Origin: JBMNIZ01 sp050951405
GTDB taxonomy: Bacteria; Bacillota; DULZ01
DNA: 64,000 bases
NCBI GenBank assembly: GCA_050951405.1
Contig: JBMNIZ010000015.1
Coordinates: forward strand, 170,640 to 234,639
Direction: 5' to 3'
Shown: positions 36,025-44,133 of the stretch, piece by piece
Position numbering within the stretch: the first letter of the stretch is position 1
How the letters are laid out: the number at the start of each line of letters is the position of its first letter
Position numbers and translations under genes: made by a program
Notes under the pieces: generated by a model
The model's input: the letters and a program-made list of their open reading frames with translations, nothing else
Databases searched by the model: none
Told to the model about the DNA's origin: nothing

Positions 36025-37566
36025 ATGAAAAACAAATTCATCTTTTTATTGCTTGTCGTCATGTTACTCGTTCCCGCCAGCACAAGCGCTGGCTTCCAGC
36101 CAAAAGTGAAGCTGGGCAATGAAGTCCTGCTGAGCAAGTATCGCCATCTGGTGGAAGGGAAAAAAGTGGGTCTGGTAACGAACCAAACCGGCATTGACAG
36201 CCGAGGAAAAAGCCTGGTGGATATTTTGGCCCAAGATCCGGCCATTAATCTGGTCTCTCTCTACAGCCCGGAACACGGCCTTGACGGTCAGGCCAAAGCC
36301 GGCGAATATGTGGAATCCTACACCCACCGTGAACTGGGTATACCAGTTTACAGCCTCTATGGAGCAAGCAGAATGCCCACGGAAAAAATGCTGTCAGGGA
36401 TTGATGTTCTCCTCTTCGATATTCAAGACATCGGAGCTCGTTCCTACACCTACATGTCCACTTTGAACTACTGCCTGGTGGCCTGTCAGAAATACGGCAA
36501 ACCTCTCATCGTCCTGGACCGGCCCAACCCCCTGGGGGGTATCATCGTGGAAGGTCCGGTGCTGGAGGATCCCTTCATTTCTTTTGTGGGGGTGGATAAC
36601 TTACCCATGGCTCACGGCATGACTGCCGGAGAGCTGGCCCTTTTTTTCAACAGGAAAATCGGAGCCGACTTGAAAGTGATACCTATGGAAGGATATCACC
36701 GGGAAATGATCTTCCAGGATACAGGTCTCCCCTGGGTACCAACCTCTCCCAATATTCCTGACCTGGATTCCGCCTTTGGTTATATGGCTACCGGGCTGGG
36801 AGAAGGAACCGGCATTTACCAAGCCGACAAGTTCAAATGGATTGGCGGCAAAGGAATCGACTCCCAAAAATTTGCCGATCTTTTAAATAATGCAGGACTC
36901 CCCGGGGTTCGCTTTATCCCGGAAGCTCAGGGACAAGCAGGAGGAGCCCGCCTCCAAATCACCGATTACCACAGCTTCAATCCGGCAAAAACAGGCCTCT
37001 ATGCCCTCTGTTACGCCCATTCCCTGACCAATTTCAAAGTGCCCAAAAGCGGCAGCACCATCGTCATGTTCGACAAAATCATGGGTACGGATAAGATCGG
37101 CCAATATTTGGAGCAAGGTCTTTCCCCACAAGAGATAGAAGCCAAATATAAACCGGCCCTGAATCGCTTTAAAGAAGAAAGGAAAAAATATTTACTTTAC
37201 AGCACCAAAGGCTCATCCGGCATTTCCGTTGTTGTCCAGGGAAAGACCGTGGAGTTCGATGTGCCGCCCTATCTGGATCAGAACAACCGTTTACAAGTAC
37301 CCATCCGGGCCATCGCCCAAGCCCTGGGCGGGGAAGTCTACTGGCAGCAGGAACAGCGGACAATCACTATTATTCGCGGTGAGGATATTCTTCTTTTCCG
37401 CATCGATGATCCCAAAGTTATGGTCAACGGCCTGGAAAAAACCATGGACACTGTTCCCATCCTCAAAAACAACCGAACCCTGATTCCCGTGCGCTACGTG
37501 GGAGAATATCTCCATGCCCTTGTTCACTGGGATCAGGCTCAGCAAACGGTATTCATCTATCAATAA
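36025..37566 (+). CDS. NamZ-like exo-beta-N-acetylmuramidase with C-terminal stalk domain
   Basis: 513-aa secreted protein. Signal peptide (FIFLLLVVMLLVPASTSAG), then a DUF1343/GH171 domain to about residue 385 with VGLVTNQTGID, SPEHGLDG, YSLYG, LLFDIQDIGARSYTYMSTL, DRPNPLGG and SPNIPDLDSAFGY, the blocks of the NamZ (YbbC) family that removes terminal MurNAc from peptidoglycan fragments. The C-terminal about 110 residues (VPIRAIAQALGG ... RTLIPVRYVGEYLHA) are a copper-amine-oxidase-N-like stalk domain, probably wall attachment. ATG 36025 with GGAAAGGAG upstream. A role in muropeptide recycling is inferred from the family. Confidence 0.92.
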   Translation: MKNKFIFLLLVVMLLVPASTSAGFQPKVKLGNEVLLSKYRHLVEGKKVGLVTNQTGIDSRGKSLVDILAQDPAINLVSLYSPEHGLDGQAKAGEYVESYTHRELGIPVYSLYGASRMPTEKMLSGIDVLLFDIQDIGARSYTYMSTLNYCLVACQKYGKPLIVLDRPNPLGGIIVEGPVLEDPFISFVGVDNLPMAHGMTAGELALFFNRKIGADLKVIPMEGYHREMIFQDTGLPWVPTSPNIPDLDSAFGYMATGLGEGTGIYQADKFKWIGGKGIDSQKFADLLNNAGLPGVRFIPEAQGQAGGARLQITDYHSFNPAKTGLYALCYAHSLTNFKVPKSGSTIVMFDKIMGTDKIGQYLEQGLSPQEIEAKYKPALNRFKEERKKYLLYSTKGSSGISVVVQGKTVEFDVPPYLDQNNRLQVPIRAIAQALGGEVYWQQEQRTITIIRGEDILLFRIDDPKVMVNGLEKTMDTVPILKNNRTLIPVRYVGEYLHALVHWDQAQQTVFIYQ

Positions 37567-37695
37567 TTAAAAAATAAAAGGTTTTTTACCTTTTGATCCA
37601 GAAGAGTATTATAACGAAGACCCTTAGCAAGATAAACTGACTATTCAGTGATAATTTTCCCTTGAATAAGTTACGGATAAGTTGAGGGGAAACAA

Positions 37696-38902
37696 ATGAG
37701 CACTTTCAGACTGCGAATTGAATTTGAAGACCGGACCAAAATGGTCCTGGACACCAGCAAAGCCATTGCTAAATATGATTTAAACATTACCGCACTGGAA
37801 GTCCTACCTAACCTGATGTATTTTGAACTGCAGCACAATAACGGGGACGACCAGGTCAAGCAGAAATTGATCCTGGACCTGGCCTCCATCCCCAATATCC
37901 TCAAAGTGGAAGAAGTAAAATACAGTCCCCATTTGATAGATAATGATAATGCCTTTTCTTCATTGATCGGCGAAAGTGAAGGCCTGCGCAAGGCTGTTTT
38001 CCAGGCGAAACTCGTGGCCAAAAGCTCCTGTACGGTGCTGATCCAGGGGGAAAGCGGAACCGGGAAGGATCTTTTAGCCAAAGCCATTCATCTGGCCAGC
38101 GAGAGGGGGGACCAAACCCTTTTATCCCATCAACTGTGCAGCCTTTCCGGAAAGCCTTTTGGAAAGCGAGCTCTTCGGTTATGAAGAAGGCACTTTTAGC
38201 GGTGCCCTCAAAGGAGGCAAGGCCGGACTTTTTGAAGTGGCCAGCGGCAGTACTCTTTTCCTGGATGAAGTAGGAGATCTTTCTTTAAACACTCAGGCCA
38301 AACTTCTCCGGGTACTCCAAGAGAAAAAGATCCGCCGCATCGGAGGTTATAAAGAAAAAGAGGTTGATGTACGCATCATCGCTGCCACCAACCGGAATCT
38401 CCTGCAAATGGTCCAAAAGGGAGAATTCCGCCACGACCTTTACTATCGCTTAAACGTGGTCCCCATTGAAATTCCGGCTTTGCGGCACCGCCGGGCCGAT
38501 ATTCCGCTCCTGGCCGAATACTTTTTGGCTAAATATGCCCAGCGCACTTCCACCATTCCCAAAACCCTCACAGCCAGGGCCTTAGCCTACTTGATCAATT
38601 ATGACTGGCCTGGCAACGTGCGGGAACTGGAAAATATGATCGAAAGGGCCATCAACCTGACGCCTGGCCTGATCATCGACATCGAGAGTTTGCACTTTGA
38701 AAAAGAAAATTACATTTCTTTACTCCCAGATGAAGGAAAACCTCTCAAAACCCTGGTCAGGGCTTACGAAGGACGTCTCATCGATGAAGCCGTAAAAAAA
38801 CACGGATCCATCAGAAAAGCAGCCAAGGCTCTGGGCCTCTCCCATACAGGTCTCCTGAAAAAGTTAAAAAATTTGCAAAAACAAGTTCCCAGAGATTCCT
38901 GA
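37696..38902 (+). pseudogene. TyrR-type sigma-54-dependent regulator, one frameshift
   Basis: ATG 37696 with GAGGGG upstream. N-terminal ACT-like ligand domain (about 1-75), AAA+ domain with Walker A GESGTGKD, GTFSGA in place of the canonical GAFTGA loop, STLFLDEVGDL (Walker B), and a C-terminal TyrR-like helix-turn-helix (HGSIRKAAKALGLSHTGLLK). One base too many in AAACCC near 38115 breaks the frame; removing it restores PINCAAFPESLLESELFGYE. There is no PAS domain between ACT and AAA+, unlike E. coli TyrR. It sits directly upstream of sites and a -24/-12 promoter for the transhydrogenase operon, its probable target. Confidence 0.85.
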
Positions 38903-38903
38903 A

Positions 38904-38921
38904 TGGCAACAATAGTTACCA
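38904..38921 (+). promoter_or_regulatory. TyrR-box-like site 1
   Basis: TGGCAA-N6-TTACCA, an imperfect palindrome with the same half-site and spacing as site 2. It lies just past the regulator stop; another half-site TTACCA follows at 38935-38940. Confidence 0.55.
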
Positions 38922-38961
38922 ATGGAATATAAAGTTACCATCAAAAGGCGCTTTTTCAGCA

Positions 38962-38987
38962 TGACTGGTAAGAATAGTTACCAGTCA
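38962..38987 (+). promoter_or_regulatory. TyrR-box-like site 2 (perfect inverted repeat)
   Basis: TGACTGGTAA-N6-TTACCAGTCA, 10-bp perfect arms, centred about 95 bases upstream of the -12 element, a normal distance for an enhancer-binding protein. E. coli TyrR boxes are TGTAAA-N6-TTTACA, so geometry matches. A short T-rich run follows, so weak terminator activity cannot be excluded. Confidence 0.7.
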
Positions 38988-39056
38988 TTCTTTTTCCAAG
39001 GGCCTTTTTCTTTGCCCGGTCTGCCTTAGAGGCGCTTTTTCACATCTTCCAGCGGC

Positions 39057-39072
39057 TGGCATGAATATTGCA
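39057..39072 (+). promoter_or_regulatory. sigma-54 (-24/-12) promoter of pntAA
   Basis: TGGCAT-N5-TTGCA matches the consensus TGGCAC-N5-TTGCW at all but one position, with correct GG-GC spacing. It is 53 bases upstream of the pntAA ATG and downstream of the TyrR-like boxes. Confidence 0.75.
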
Positions 39073-39124
39073 TGCTTAATAGTATTAACTAACATTAACA
39101 CCAAAAATAAGGAGGCCTCTCATC

Positions 39125-40309
39125 ATGACCGCGCAAAAATTTTCTGGTTTGACCATCGGTATTCCGAAAGAAATTATGGAAGGGGAGAGAAGAGTGGCAG
39201 GCACCCCGGAAACCGTGAAGAAATTCGTCGCTTCCGGGGCAAAAGTAATTGTGGAAAGCGGAGCCGGTGCCGGTGCCTTCTTTTCCGACGAGGCTTACCA
39301 AGAAGCCGGAGCTTCCATTGCTGCTGACGGAGAAGAAGTTTTTGCCAAAGCCGATATTATCATCAAAGTAAAAGAGCCTCTTTTTAACCCTGCCAAAAAC
39401 AAGCACGAAGTGAAAATGATGCGGCCCGGGCAAATCCTGGTCACTTTCCTCCATCCGGCTGCACCGGCAAACCATGACATGGTGAAAGAGCTGGCTGCCC
39501 AAGGAGTTATCAGCCTGACCCTGGACGGGATCCCTCGTATTTCCAGGGCCCAGAGTATGGACGCCCTGACCTCCATGAGTACCATCGCCGGTTATAAGGG
39601 AGTCTTAATGGCCGCCAATCGTCTGTCTAAATTTCTGCCCATGGTGGGGACCGCGGTAGGCATGATTCAACCGGCCAACGTTTTAGTCATAGGCACCGGG
39701 GTAGCCGGACTCCAGGCCGTGGCTACGGCCAAAAGGCTGGGGGCTGTGGTCTACGCTGCGGATATCCGCCCTGATGCCCAAGAGCAGGCCCAAAGCCTGG
39801 GCGCTAAAATCATCGATACAGGTGTACCGGCGGAAATTGCCGTGGGCGAAGGGGGCTATGCCAAAAGGCTGCCAGAAGAATGGCTCATCAAGGAACGGGA
39901 AGCATTGAAAGAAATCGTGGCTAAAGCTGATATCATCATTTTGACCGCCCTGGTTCCCGGTCGCAAAGCTCCCATTCTCATCACGGAAGAAATGGTCCGT
40001 TCCATGAAGCCCGGATCGGTCATTATCGATATCGCCATCGACCAGGGAGGCAACTGCGCCCTGACCGTGGGAGGGAAAATAACGGAACAGTTCGGCGTGA
40101 GTATCGACGGCACGAAAAATATCCCGGGGATGGTGCCTACCAGCTCCACCTGGATGTTTGCCCACAATGTTTACAATTTTGTGGCCAATTTGGTCCAGGA
40201 TGGCAAAGTCAACCTTAACCTGGAAGATGAAATTATCGCTTCTTCCCTGGTCACCAAAGACGGAAAGATCGTCCATTCCGGAGCCCTGGAGGCTATGGGA
40301 CAAAATTAG
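39125..40309 (+). CDS. pntAA: NAD(P) transhydrogenase subunit alpha part 1 (domain I)
   Basis: 394-aa soluble NAD(H)-binding domain I of proton-translocating transhydrogenase. Alanine-dehydrogenase-like fold: GIPKEIMEGERRVAGTPETV at the start, NAD Rossmann motif VLVIGTGVAGLQAVATAKRLG, and VIIDIAIDQGGN plus the mobile-loop region. ATG 39125 with AAGGAGG about 9 bases upstream. First gene of pntAA-pntAB-pntB. Transfers hydride between NADH and NADP+ with proton movement through domain II; direction depends on the proton-motive force. Confidence 0.96.
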   Translation: MTAQKFSGLTIGIPKEIMEGERRVAGTPETVKKFVASGAKVIVESGAGAGAFFSDEAYQEAGASIAADGEEVFAKADIIIKVKEPLFNPAKNKHEVKMMRPGQILVTFLHPAAPANHDMVKELAAQGVISLTLDGIPRISRAQSMDALTSMSTIAGYKGVLMAANRLSKFLPMVGTAVGMIQPANVLVIGTGVAGLQAVATAKRLGAVVYAADIRPDAQEQAQSLGAKIIDTGVPAEIAVGEGGYAKRLPEEWLIKEREALKEIVAKADIIILTALVPGRKAPILITEEMVRSMKPGSVIIDIAIDQGGNCALTVGGKITEQFGVSIDGTKNIPGMVPTSSTWMFAHNVYNFVANLVQDGKVNLNLEDEIIASSLVTKDGKIVHSGALEAMGQN

Positions 40310-40325
40310 AATAAGGAGAAAGATT

Positions 40326-40601
40326 ATGAATACCGGTATGCTTCTTTTGGTTTTTATCGTTTCAACTGTTGTGGGTTACAAGCTGATTCACGAGGTGCCC
40401 TCCCTCCTCCATACTCCCTTGATGTCGGGCATGAACGCTCTTTCCGGGGTCACTATCCTGGGCTCCTTGGTGGCCACTGCGGCAGCAGTTCTCCTAGGCA
40501 GCCGCCTGCTGGGCAGTCTGGCAGTTATCCTGGCCACCATCAACCTGGTGGGAGGCTTTGTGGTTACTGACCGGATGTTGAAGATGTTCAAGGCCAATTG
40601 A
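40326..40601 (+). CDS. pntAB: NAD(P) transhydrogenase subunit alpha part 2
   Basis: 91-aa membrane subunit supplying the first transmembrane helices of domain II (three predicted: about 3-20, 40-60, 64-85, with MNALSGVTILGSL). Start ATG 40326 with AAGGAGA 7 bases upstream, 16 bases after pntAA. The split-alpha arrangement (PntAA plus PntAB) is the usual one in many bacteria such as Rhodospirillum. Confidence 0.95.
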   Translation: MNTGMLLLVFIVSTVVGYKLIHEVPSLLHTPLMSGMNALSGVTILGSLVATAAAVLLGSRLLGSLAVILATINLVGGFVVTDRMLKMFKAN

Positions 40602-40614
40602 AGAGGTGAAAACT

Positions 40615-43092
40615 TTGCTGCATAGTTCAACCTATTTGTTTGTCTCCTTGATTATCGCCATCACTGTTCTCTACGGCATCAAACTGATGAGCTCACCCCG
40701 GACAGCGGTACGAGGGAATCTTCTTGGTGCTCTGAGCATGTTTGTCGCTGTGATGCTGGTCCTATATTATAATCAGATCCTCAGCACCGGACTGCTCTGG
40801 ATTTCCATGGCCATCGGCGCCTCTATCGGTTACTGGATGGCCATGAAGGTGGCCATGATCCAAATGCCCCAGATGGTAGCTCTCCTCAACGGGCTGGGAG
40901 GAGGAGCCTCCATGTTGGTAGCCCTGGTGGTTATTTTTGAAAGCTACACCCAGCTTAACCTCTTTAACCGGGCTTCCGGCCAGCTGGCCCTGATCGTAGG
41001 GGGCTTAACCTTGAGCGGCAGCATCGTGGCCGCCGGCAAGCTCCACCGTCTTTTCAATCAAAAACCCATTATTCTGCGAAGCCATAGTTTAATCATCAGT
41101 ATTGTGCTCACATCCATGGGTCTTTTGGCTATTCTGGCCACCTGGTATCCTGCCGGCACTCCCTTTGTTTTGTCAGTTTTGGTCACTCTCCTCAGTTTAT
41201 TTTTCGGAGTGCTTTTCACCCTGCGGGTGGGCGGAGCGGATATGCCGGTCACCATTTCTCTTTTGAATTCTTTTTCCGGTTTGGCCGGAGCCATCTGCGG
41301 TTTCGCCATCAATGACCCGCTGCTGGTAGCTATCGGCGCCATCGTGGGAGCTGCCGGATTAATTCTTACCCAGATCATGTGCCGGGCCATGCACCGCTCT
41401 CTGGCTGAAATCCTCACCGGCAGGACTGTCCTGAACCAGGTATCCCCGCAAAAAAGAGAGGCGCTGGATCCATCCTCCCTGGAAAAAGAAGCAGAGGAAA
41501 GCACCGAAGAAAAAACCGCCCGGTTCTTAAAAGAAGCGGAAAAAGTCATCATCGTACCCGGCTACGGAATGGCCTTAGCACAAGCCCAGACAGAGGTGAA
41601 AAGGCTTTTCGATCTCCTGGAAGCCCAAGGAAAAGATGTGAAGTTCGCCATCCATCCCGTGGCAGGACGGATGCCGGGACATATGAACGTGCTGTTGGCG
41701 GAAGTGGATGTCCCTTACGATAAACTCTTTGAAATGGACGCCATCAACCATGAATTCAAGGAAACCGATGTGGCCATAGTGGTCGGTGCTTGCGACGTGG
41801 TCAATCCCGCCGCCATCAGCGCTGAAGGAACTCCCATCTACGGCATGCCCATCCTCCGGGTGGATGAGGCTAAGCATGTCATCGTCTGCAATCTGGATAC
41901 CAAGCCCGGCTACTCAGGAGTGGACAATCCTCTCTATGAGCAGCCCCAGGTAACCCTGCTTCTGGGAGATGCCGCCCAAACCATCCGCCAGCTGGCAGAT
42001 GACCTGGTACAGGAGGAACAGCTTCCTGGGCAGGATCTTCCCGCGGAAAAAACCCATGTGGAATTCCTGAAAGAAGCGGAAAAAGTCATCATCGTACCCG
42101 GCTACGGAATGGCCTTAGCACAAGCCCAGACAGAGGTGAAAAGGCTTTTCGATCTCCTGGAAGCCCAAGGAAAAGATGTGAAGTTCGCCATCCATCCCGT
42201 GGCAGGACGGATGCCGGGACATATGAACGTGCTGTTGGCGGAAGTGGATGTCCCTTACGATAAACTCTTTGAAATGGACGCCATCAACCATGAATTCAAG
42301 GAAACCGATGTGGCCATAGTGGTCGGTGCTTGCGACGTGGTCAATCCCGCCGCCATCAGCGCTGAAGGAACTCCCATCTACGGCATGCCCATCCTCCGGG
42401 TGGATGAGGCTAAGCATGTCATCGTCTGCAATCTGGATACCAAGCCCGGCTACTCAGGAGTGGACAATCCTCTCTATGAGCAGCCCCAGGTAACCCTGCT
42501 TCTGGGAGATGCCGCCCAAACCATCCGCCAGCTGGCAGATGACCTGGTACAGGAGGAACAGCTTCCTGGGCAGGATCTTCCCGCGGAAAAAACCCATGTG
42601 GAATTCCTGAAAGAAGCGGAAAAAGTCATCATCGTACCCGGCTACGGAATGGCCTTAGCACAAGCCCAGACAGAGGTGAAAAGGCTTTTCGATCTCCTGG
42701 AAGCCCAAGGAAAAGATGTGAAGTTCGCCATCCATCCCGTGGCAGGACGGATGCCGGGACATATGAACGTGCTGTTGGCGGAAGTGGATGTCCCTTACGA
42801 TAAACTCTTTGAAATGGACGCCATCAACCATGAATTCAAGGAAACCGATGTGGCCATAGTGGTCGGTGCTTGCGACGTGGTCAATCCCGCCGCCATCAGC
42901 GCTGAAGGAACTCCCATCTACGGCATGCCCATCCTCCGGGTGGATGAGGCTAAGCATGTCATCGTCTGCAATCTGGATACCAAGCCCGGCTACTCAGGAG
43001 TGGACAATCCTCTCTATGAGCAGCCCCAGGTAACCCTGCTTCTGGGAGATGCCGCCCGGACCGTAGCAGATCTTTCATCTTCTCTGGCCTGA
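40615..43092 (+). CDS. pntB: NAD(P) transhydrogenase beta subunit with triplicated NADP(H)-binding domain III
   Basis: 825 aa versus about 460 for normal PntB. Residues 1-285 are the usual transmembrane domain II. Then come three domain III copies (about residues 306-455, 486-635, 666-815), each with GYGMALAQAQ, HPVAGRMPGHMNVLLAE, VVVGACDVVNPAA and GYSGVDNPLY, joined by identical 30-residue linkers (GQDLPAEKTHVEF within). The copies are identical at DNA level. The Lys-Arg-Ser motif that contacts the NADP 2'-phosphate in E. coli/R. rubrum PntB is replaced by CysAsnLeuAsp in all copies. TTG 40615 with AGAGGTG upstream is favoured over GTG 40606, which lies inside the ribosome site. Collapse or expansion during assembly must be excluded. 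Confidence 0.9.
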   Translation: MLHSSTYLFVSLIIAITVLYGIKLMSSPRTAVRGNLLGALSMFVAVMLVLYYNQILSTGLLWISMAIGASIGYWMAMKVAMIQMPQMVALLNGLGGGASMLVALVVIFESYTQLNLFNRASGQLALIVGGLTLSGSIVAAGKLHRLFNQKPIILRSHSLIISIVLTSMGLLAILATWYPAGTPFVLSVLVTLLSLFFGVLFTLRVGGADMPVTISLLNSFSGLAGAICGFAINDPLLVAIGAIVGAAGLILTQIMCRAMHRSLAEILTGRTVLNQVSPQKREALDPSSLEKEAEESTEEKTARFLKEAEKVIIVPGYGMALAQAQTEVKRLFDLLEAQGKDVKFAIHPVAGRMPGHMNVLLAEVDVPYDKLFEMDAINHEFKETDVAIVVGACDVVNPAAISAEGTPIYGMPILRVDEAKHVIVCNLDTKPGYSGVDNPLYEQPQVTLLLGDAAQTIRQLADDLVQEEQLPGQDLPAEKTHVEFLKEAEKVIIVPGYGMALAQAQTEVKRLFDLLEAQGKDVKFAIHPVAGRMPGHMNVLLAEVDVPYDKLFEMDAINHEFKETDVAIVVGACDVVNPAAISAEGTPIYGMPILRVDEAKHVIVCNLDTKPGYSGVDNPLYEQPQVTLLLGDAAQTIRQLADDLVQEEQLPGQDLPAEKTHVEFLKEAEKVIIVPGYGMALAQAQTEVKRLFDLLEAQGKDVKFAIHPVAGRMPGHMNVLLAEVDVPYDKLFEMDAINHEFKETDVAIVVGACDVVNPAAISAEGTPIYGMPILRVDEAKHVIVCNLDTKPGYSGVDNPLYEQPQVTLLLGDAARTVADLSSSLA
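41530..43057 (+). repeat. 540-bp perfect tandem repeat, 2.8 copies, inside pntB
   Basis: Units 41530-42069, 42070-42609 and 42610-43057 (partial, 448 bases). No base difference was seen between copies, including synonymous sites. Each full unit encodes 150 residues of domain III plus a 30-residue linker. Divergence begins at 43058 (CCCGGA against CCCAAA), where the native C-terminus follows. Confidence 0.97.
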
Positions 43093-43121
43093 TCTACGGG
43101 CAGCGCCCGGAAACTTTTTCG

Positions 43122-43154
43122 GGGAGGATCCGGTTTTCCTCAGGGGATCCTCCC
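43122..43154 (+). terminator. terminator of the transhydrogenase operon
   Basis: GGGAGGATCC/GGATCCTCCC 10-bp perfect stem, 13-nt loop, followed by TTTCTC. The T-run is short. Confidence 0.7.
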
Positions 43155-43313
43155 TTTCTCATCTGTCCACCAAAGTTTCTTCCCCCTCCTTTCTCCCTTA
43201 TCAATCCCCTTTCGAAGGCCGGAAATCAGCAGGATTTATCAGCTTCCCGGGCGAAATAGCAAGCAGGATTAATGATCCATAGAATAGCACACAATATGAG
43301 GGAGGTGATCATC

Positions 43314-43976
43314 ATGATGTATTTTCAAAACCGTCAGCAGGCAGGCAAAGAATTGCTGCCTAAAATCAAAGCCCTTCTCAACCCTGGCGAAGAATGCATC
43401 ATCCTGGCCATCCCCCGAGGGGGCGTAGAAGTGGCAGAGCCTCTGGCCGCCGGCTTGCCGGCTCCATTGGACGTAATCATCCCCCGTAAACTGGGCGCAC
43501 CCAATGATCCTGAATTGGCAGTAGGGGCTATCACCCCTGACGGTACTCTACTTTGGAATGACCGGCTCATGACAAGACTGTGTTTAAACTCTGAAAAAAT
43601 GCAACCGGTGGTGAAAAAGGCCCTGGAAGAGCTGGAGCAGAGGACAAAAATGTACCGCCGGGAGAGGCCTTTTCCCCGCCTCCAGGGGAAAACGGTCATT
43701 GTGGTGGACGATGGGATTGCCACCGGTTTTACGGTTGAGGCTGCCCTGAAATCCATCAAAAAACAACAAGCCGACCGGGTGATCCTAGGCGTTCCGGTGG
43801 GGCCGGCAGCCACCATCGAAAGGTTTAACGCCATGCTGGAAACCGTCTGCTTGTGCGCACCCGAAGAGTTTTACGCTGTAGGCGAGTTTTACCGGGATTT
43901 CTCTCCCACCAGCCACGAAAGGGTAATCCAGATCTTGGAACGCTATTCCCCCGATGATGAAAGTAAAAGTAATTGA
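43314..43976 (+). CDS. phosphoribosyltransferase-family protein
   Basis: 220-aa PRTase fold protein. CIILAIPRGGVEVAEPLA at the N-terminus and the PRPP loop VIVVDDGIATGFTVEAAL. LGAPNDPELAVGAITPDG is typical of a subgroup often annotated as putative phosphoribosyltransferase, sometimes fused to hydrolases. ATG 43314 with GGAGGTGAT 4-5 bases upstream is chosen over earlier in-frame ATGs. A monocistronic gene between terminators. Base specificity cannot be assigned. Confidence 0.88.
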   Translation: MMYFQNRQQAGKELLPKIKALLNPGEECIILAIPRGGVEVAEPLAAGLPAPLDVIIPRKLGAPNDPELAVGAITPDGTLLWNDRLMTRLCLNSEKMQPVVKKALEELEQRTKMYRRERPFPRLQGKTVIVVDDGIATGFTVEAALKSIKKQQADRVILGVPVGPAATIERFNAMLETVCLCAPEEFYAVGEFYRDFSPTSHERVIQILERYSPDDESKSN

Positions 43977-44097
43977 AACAAGGAGCTCGCAGCTTTCAGC
44001 CTCATCTGAAAACAGCGCCGGGCGATAATACCAAAGGCTGATGCTTTGCTGCCCCTGCCGTACCGCCTTGTTTTTCCATTGGTTCAGCAAGAAAAAA

Positions 44098-44116
44098 ACC
44101 GGCTTTTTCCGCCGAT
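44098..44116 (-). terminator. terminator of mtnP
   Basis: ATCGGC/GCCGGT 6-bp stem with a 7-nt loop, followed on the minus strand by TTTTTTTC. Confidence 0.7.
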
Positions 44117-44133
44117 TTCTTGACTGCTTCGAT

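Noticed and set aside
37568..37592. AAAAGGT/ACCTTTT hairpin after the NamZ-like gene as a terminator
   Set aside because: The stem is AT-rich and no T-run follows, so termination would be weak at best.
37642..37655. ACTGA-CTAT-TCAGT small palindrome upstream of the sigma-54 regulator gene
   Set aside because: Too short to separate from chance and it does not match the TyrR-like boxes.
41575..42957. Three identical 100-codon antisense frames within the pntB repeats
   Set aside because: They are the antisense reading of the same repeated DNA, with no ribosome site.
41530..43057. CRISPR-like or non-coding repeat array
   Set aside because: The units are 540 bp, without spacers, and code in frame for a known protein domain.
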